A stretch of 8,754 nt of DNA from Oscillospiraceae bacterium. GTDB taxonomy: Bacteria; Bacillota; Clostridia; Oscillospirales; Ruminococcaceae. Positions 7,901 through 8,754 of this stretch are shown piece after piece. Under the pieces are notes generated by a model that had not been told where the DNA came from, made no database searches, and saw only the letters and a program-made list of their open reading frames with translations. Position 1 is the stretch's first letter; each line of letters begins with the position of its first letter. The position numbers and the translations under genes are program-made. The DNA is taken from assembly GCA_014796735.1 (NCBI GenBank), contig JAAVIG010000108.1, forward strand, positions 1-8,754. Reading direction: 5' to 3'.

Positions 7901-8510
7901 AACTTTTGTTTCGGGTATTGATAATAGCAATTATATAGAAAGCTTTAATAGTATTCGATCTGCAAAAGAAACTTTAGATTCCCATCTTGCTACTTGCAAG
8001 AAAGAATTAGGACTAAAACTCACAACCATTTTTGTTCAAAACTATAAAGGAACATTATCAAACGCAGCAATGATTTGGTACAAAAAATTACCTGATTACA
8101 CTAAGAACCATATGTTTGATAACAATTCCAATCAACTTCTGTCAATCGTTAAAAGGGTATGTTCCTATGACGATGATGCTTTAATTGATGATTTAGTTAC
8201 TGCTTTTACAGCAATTCAAATTGCAGATTGGAATGATTCTGTAGCAGATAAATTCATTGAAAGTATAAGTGAATCGATTCAACGCATTACTGAATATAGA
8301 GAAACTGAAAATACATCAAAACAAAGCAAACTTCTGATTCAGGATGGCGACAGTGTGTACGAAAAGAACTTTTCAGTGGACGATATTTCTCCTTTAGGTA
8401 AAACTGCCTTAAACAACCTTCGCTCAGTATTTGATGAATATAATGATGCTTTAGAATCTAATGAGCAACTAGCTATTCTAGCAAAACTAATTAAAGAGAT
8501 TATTCATTAA
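4932..8510 (+). CDS. sspC: Large P-loop ATPase, SspC-like
   Basis: 1192 residues, cytosolic, with no signal peptide or membrane segment. The Walker A motif is GPYGKGKS at 64-71. Walker B is INIIFDEF at 257-264, with D262/E263 as the likely metal and catalytic pair. THKG at 304-307 and EGRF at 321-324 sit where sensor and arginine-finger elements would be expected, so the first 400 or so residues form the ATPase core. A winged-helix-like stretch may follow near 485-555. APPYGVRKG at 846-854 is a conserved-looking motif in the C-terminal half; I recall similar wording in the large BREX-type ATPases (PglY/BrxC), so a distant relation is possible. The C-terminal 300 residues are helical and charged. 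Position between the DUF4007 and desulfurase genes fits SspC, the ATPase needed for phosphorothioation. How it acts (strand opening, complex assembly) is inference. It is not a DndD-type SMC-like protein: the Walker motifs are about 190 residues apart with no long coiled coil. Confidence 0.75.
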   Translation: MQYSNYLGIKEGFQASINLEYDLNRIDKIKSYIPTEQSVKILGDFLRSFYFNNEPQSRATILVGPYGKGKSHLLLILTALTSLDLASADKKKNKIGLSVLNEVCKKISSIDKEIGVLAKTIVESKIRTLPVIVNSNSNDINQSFMLAIQDALSRANLQQLLPSTYFDSALATIEKWKISYPEAYKTLRFELKKVKKNIDDLTIGLKQFSREYYDLFCTVYTNIAVGTEFNPLTNMDIVKMYIDIADALRKQTQYTGINIIFDEFSKFLEANLDKSKMLNFKIIQDMTEAATRSGETQIHFTCVTHKGILDYSSSDSFKAVEGRFKTIHFISSSEQSYELIANAIVKKSTFYDFRKENDEAFQRAINCYSAVGVFNELSDDIYKKKIVYGCFPLSPISAYALLHVSEIVGQNERTLFTFLSQNDDYSLKSFVEKKRDSFEFITVDYIYDYFEELFKKEIFNNKVYSSWSKTSAAIKKATSNTQIKILKTIAIINIIADDKLKAIPVHIKACLMLDDKVFSKAIKELLKKQIVNQRESLEYVLLTDNGVNVNTAIENNIKKNNTKYKICEILEQNYSLGFAIPREYNDRFTMFRYFKKIYIEATTFIRIRNAKQLLLEYQVDGLIINILDFDGTKRESVLEKIKTFTDTPNIVICLSKLSFKSHDLLKRAIAISQLKIENESDSDYLKELEIFDEDNKKRIKTIIDDLFGPSSKHSEFFNCEKQLTITNNVSLSRELSTICNNLYNLTPIINNEMVNKKVLNTQNMKGRDIVVAWILEHSDNNEIPTITGYGPEVSVFNSTFKYTGLYKSANVEDKGITSVLNIIKRFTTNCEKKKVNFSDLYQTLYAPPYGVRKGLIPLFLAYVLRQYKNNVVLYFKDKEVELSSGILNSLNDSPENYYLLIETGTQEKEKHLNDLEKLFENNTDIKDSSVNKSYSVVKAMQNWVRSLPEYSKKCKKLYKNGKIEDINRKTLIIRSELLKFEINARELLFQTFVSGIDNSNYIESFNSIRSAKETLDSHLATCKKELGLKLTTIFVQNYKGTLSNAAMIWYKKLPDYTKNHMFDNNSNQLLSIVKRVCSYDDDALIDDLVTAFTAIQIADWNDSVADKFIESISESIQRITEYRETENTSKQSKLLIQDGDSVYEKNFSVDDISPLGKTALNNLRSVFDEYNDALESNEQLAILAKLIKEIIH

Positions 8511-8514
8511 GGAG
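8509..8514 (+). promoter_or_regulatory. Strong ribosome site of the cysteine desulfurase gene
   Basis: AAGGAG overlaps the stop codon of the ATPase gene and lies 7 nt from ATG 8522. It is the best Shine-Dalgarno in the window and supports expression of the last gene within the same operon. Confidence 0.7.
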
Positions 8515-8521
8515 TCTTAAA

Positions 8522-8754
8522 ATGATTTATTTGGATAATGCAGCTACTACTTTTCCAAAACCCGATTGCGTTTATTCAACTGTGGATTTTATTCAACGTA
8601 GCTCAGCCGTTAATGTCGGAAGGGGGAGCTATCAAGTAGCCACAAATGCTATGAAAATTGTTGATGAAACACGCATCTTAATGGCGGAATTGTTAAATAT
8701 TCAAAATCCAGATAATATTGTTTTTGCCCCCTCTGCGACAATAGCTGCAAATCA
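8522..8754 (+). CDS. sspA: Class-V aminotransferase, SspA-like cysteine desulfurase (3' cut by window)
   Basis: The first 77 residues are present. YLDNAATTFPKP at 3-14 is the N-terminal signature of NifS/SufS/Csd-type cysteine desulfurases. NVGRGSY at 31-37 and FAPSATIAAN at 68-77 match the next conserved blocks; SAT at 71-73 aligns with the GAT that contacts PLP phosphate. The family takes sulfur from L-cysteine with PLP and holds it as a persulfide. The PLP lysine and the catalytic cysteine lie beyond the window and cannot be checked; the full protein is expected near 380 residues. It starts 11 bp after the ATPase gene. Its place in the operon indicates it feeds sulfur to the SspD-like protein, the role of SspA. 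A housekeeping or Fe-S-cluster role is possible but less likely here. Confidence 0.85.
   Translation, partial: MIYLDNAATTFPKPDCVYSTVDFIQRSSAVNVGRGSYQVATNAMKIVDETRILMAELLNIQNPDNIVFAPSATIAAN

Overview
The window is AT-rich, with strong Shine-Dalgarno sites, tightly packed co-directional genes and one near-consensus sigma-A type promoter. This suggests a Firmicutes genome, probably Clostridia (inference from composition and gene style; no taxonomic marker gene is present). The content is accessory: a decayed abortive-infection-type gene, a structured non-coding stretch of about 1.3 kb, and a defence-type operon.

Left part (1-962): the C-terminal tail of an unidentified gene (2-154), then a HEPN/AbiU2-like gene (354-962) interrupted by one in-frame TAG codon. 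Two similar hairpin-forming sequences (202-248 and 985-1033) flank this gene.

Middle (963-2282): no long gene. From 1044 to 1519 there is a dense series of perfect or near-perfect hairpins. It includes a 142-bp element bounded by 12-bp inverted repeats (1078-1219) and, directly after it, a candidate structured RNA (about 1222-1519) with at least six helices ending in an 11-bp terminator-like stem. A possible 43-codon membrane peptide lies at 1720-1851. A strong promoter (TTGATT, 17-bp spacer, extended TATAAT; 2015-2043) then opens a leader of about 230 nt.

Right part (2283-8754): a four-gene operon whose parts match the single-strand DNA phosphorothioation module SspABCD, in the order D-B-C-A. 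The first gene is a PP-loop PAPS-reductase-like protein (SspD-like) carrying two N-terminal zinc ribbons and a C-terminal 2[4Fe-4S] ferredoxin domain. It is followed by a DUF4007 protein (SspB-like, the nickase family), a large P-loop ATPase (SspC-like) and the start of a class-V aminotransferase/cysteine desulfurase (SspA-like, cut by the window edge). The proposed flow is that SspA takes sulfur from cysteine, SspD activates the DNA backbone or passes on the sulfur, SspB nicks and binds DNA, and SspC supplies ATPase activity. The restriction partner (SspE or SspFGH in known systems) is not in the window and may lie downstream. The least explained parts are the structured RNA region and the zinc-ribbon/ferredoxin architecture of the SspD-like protein.
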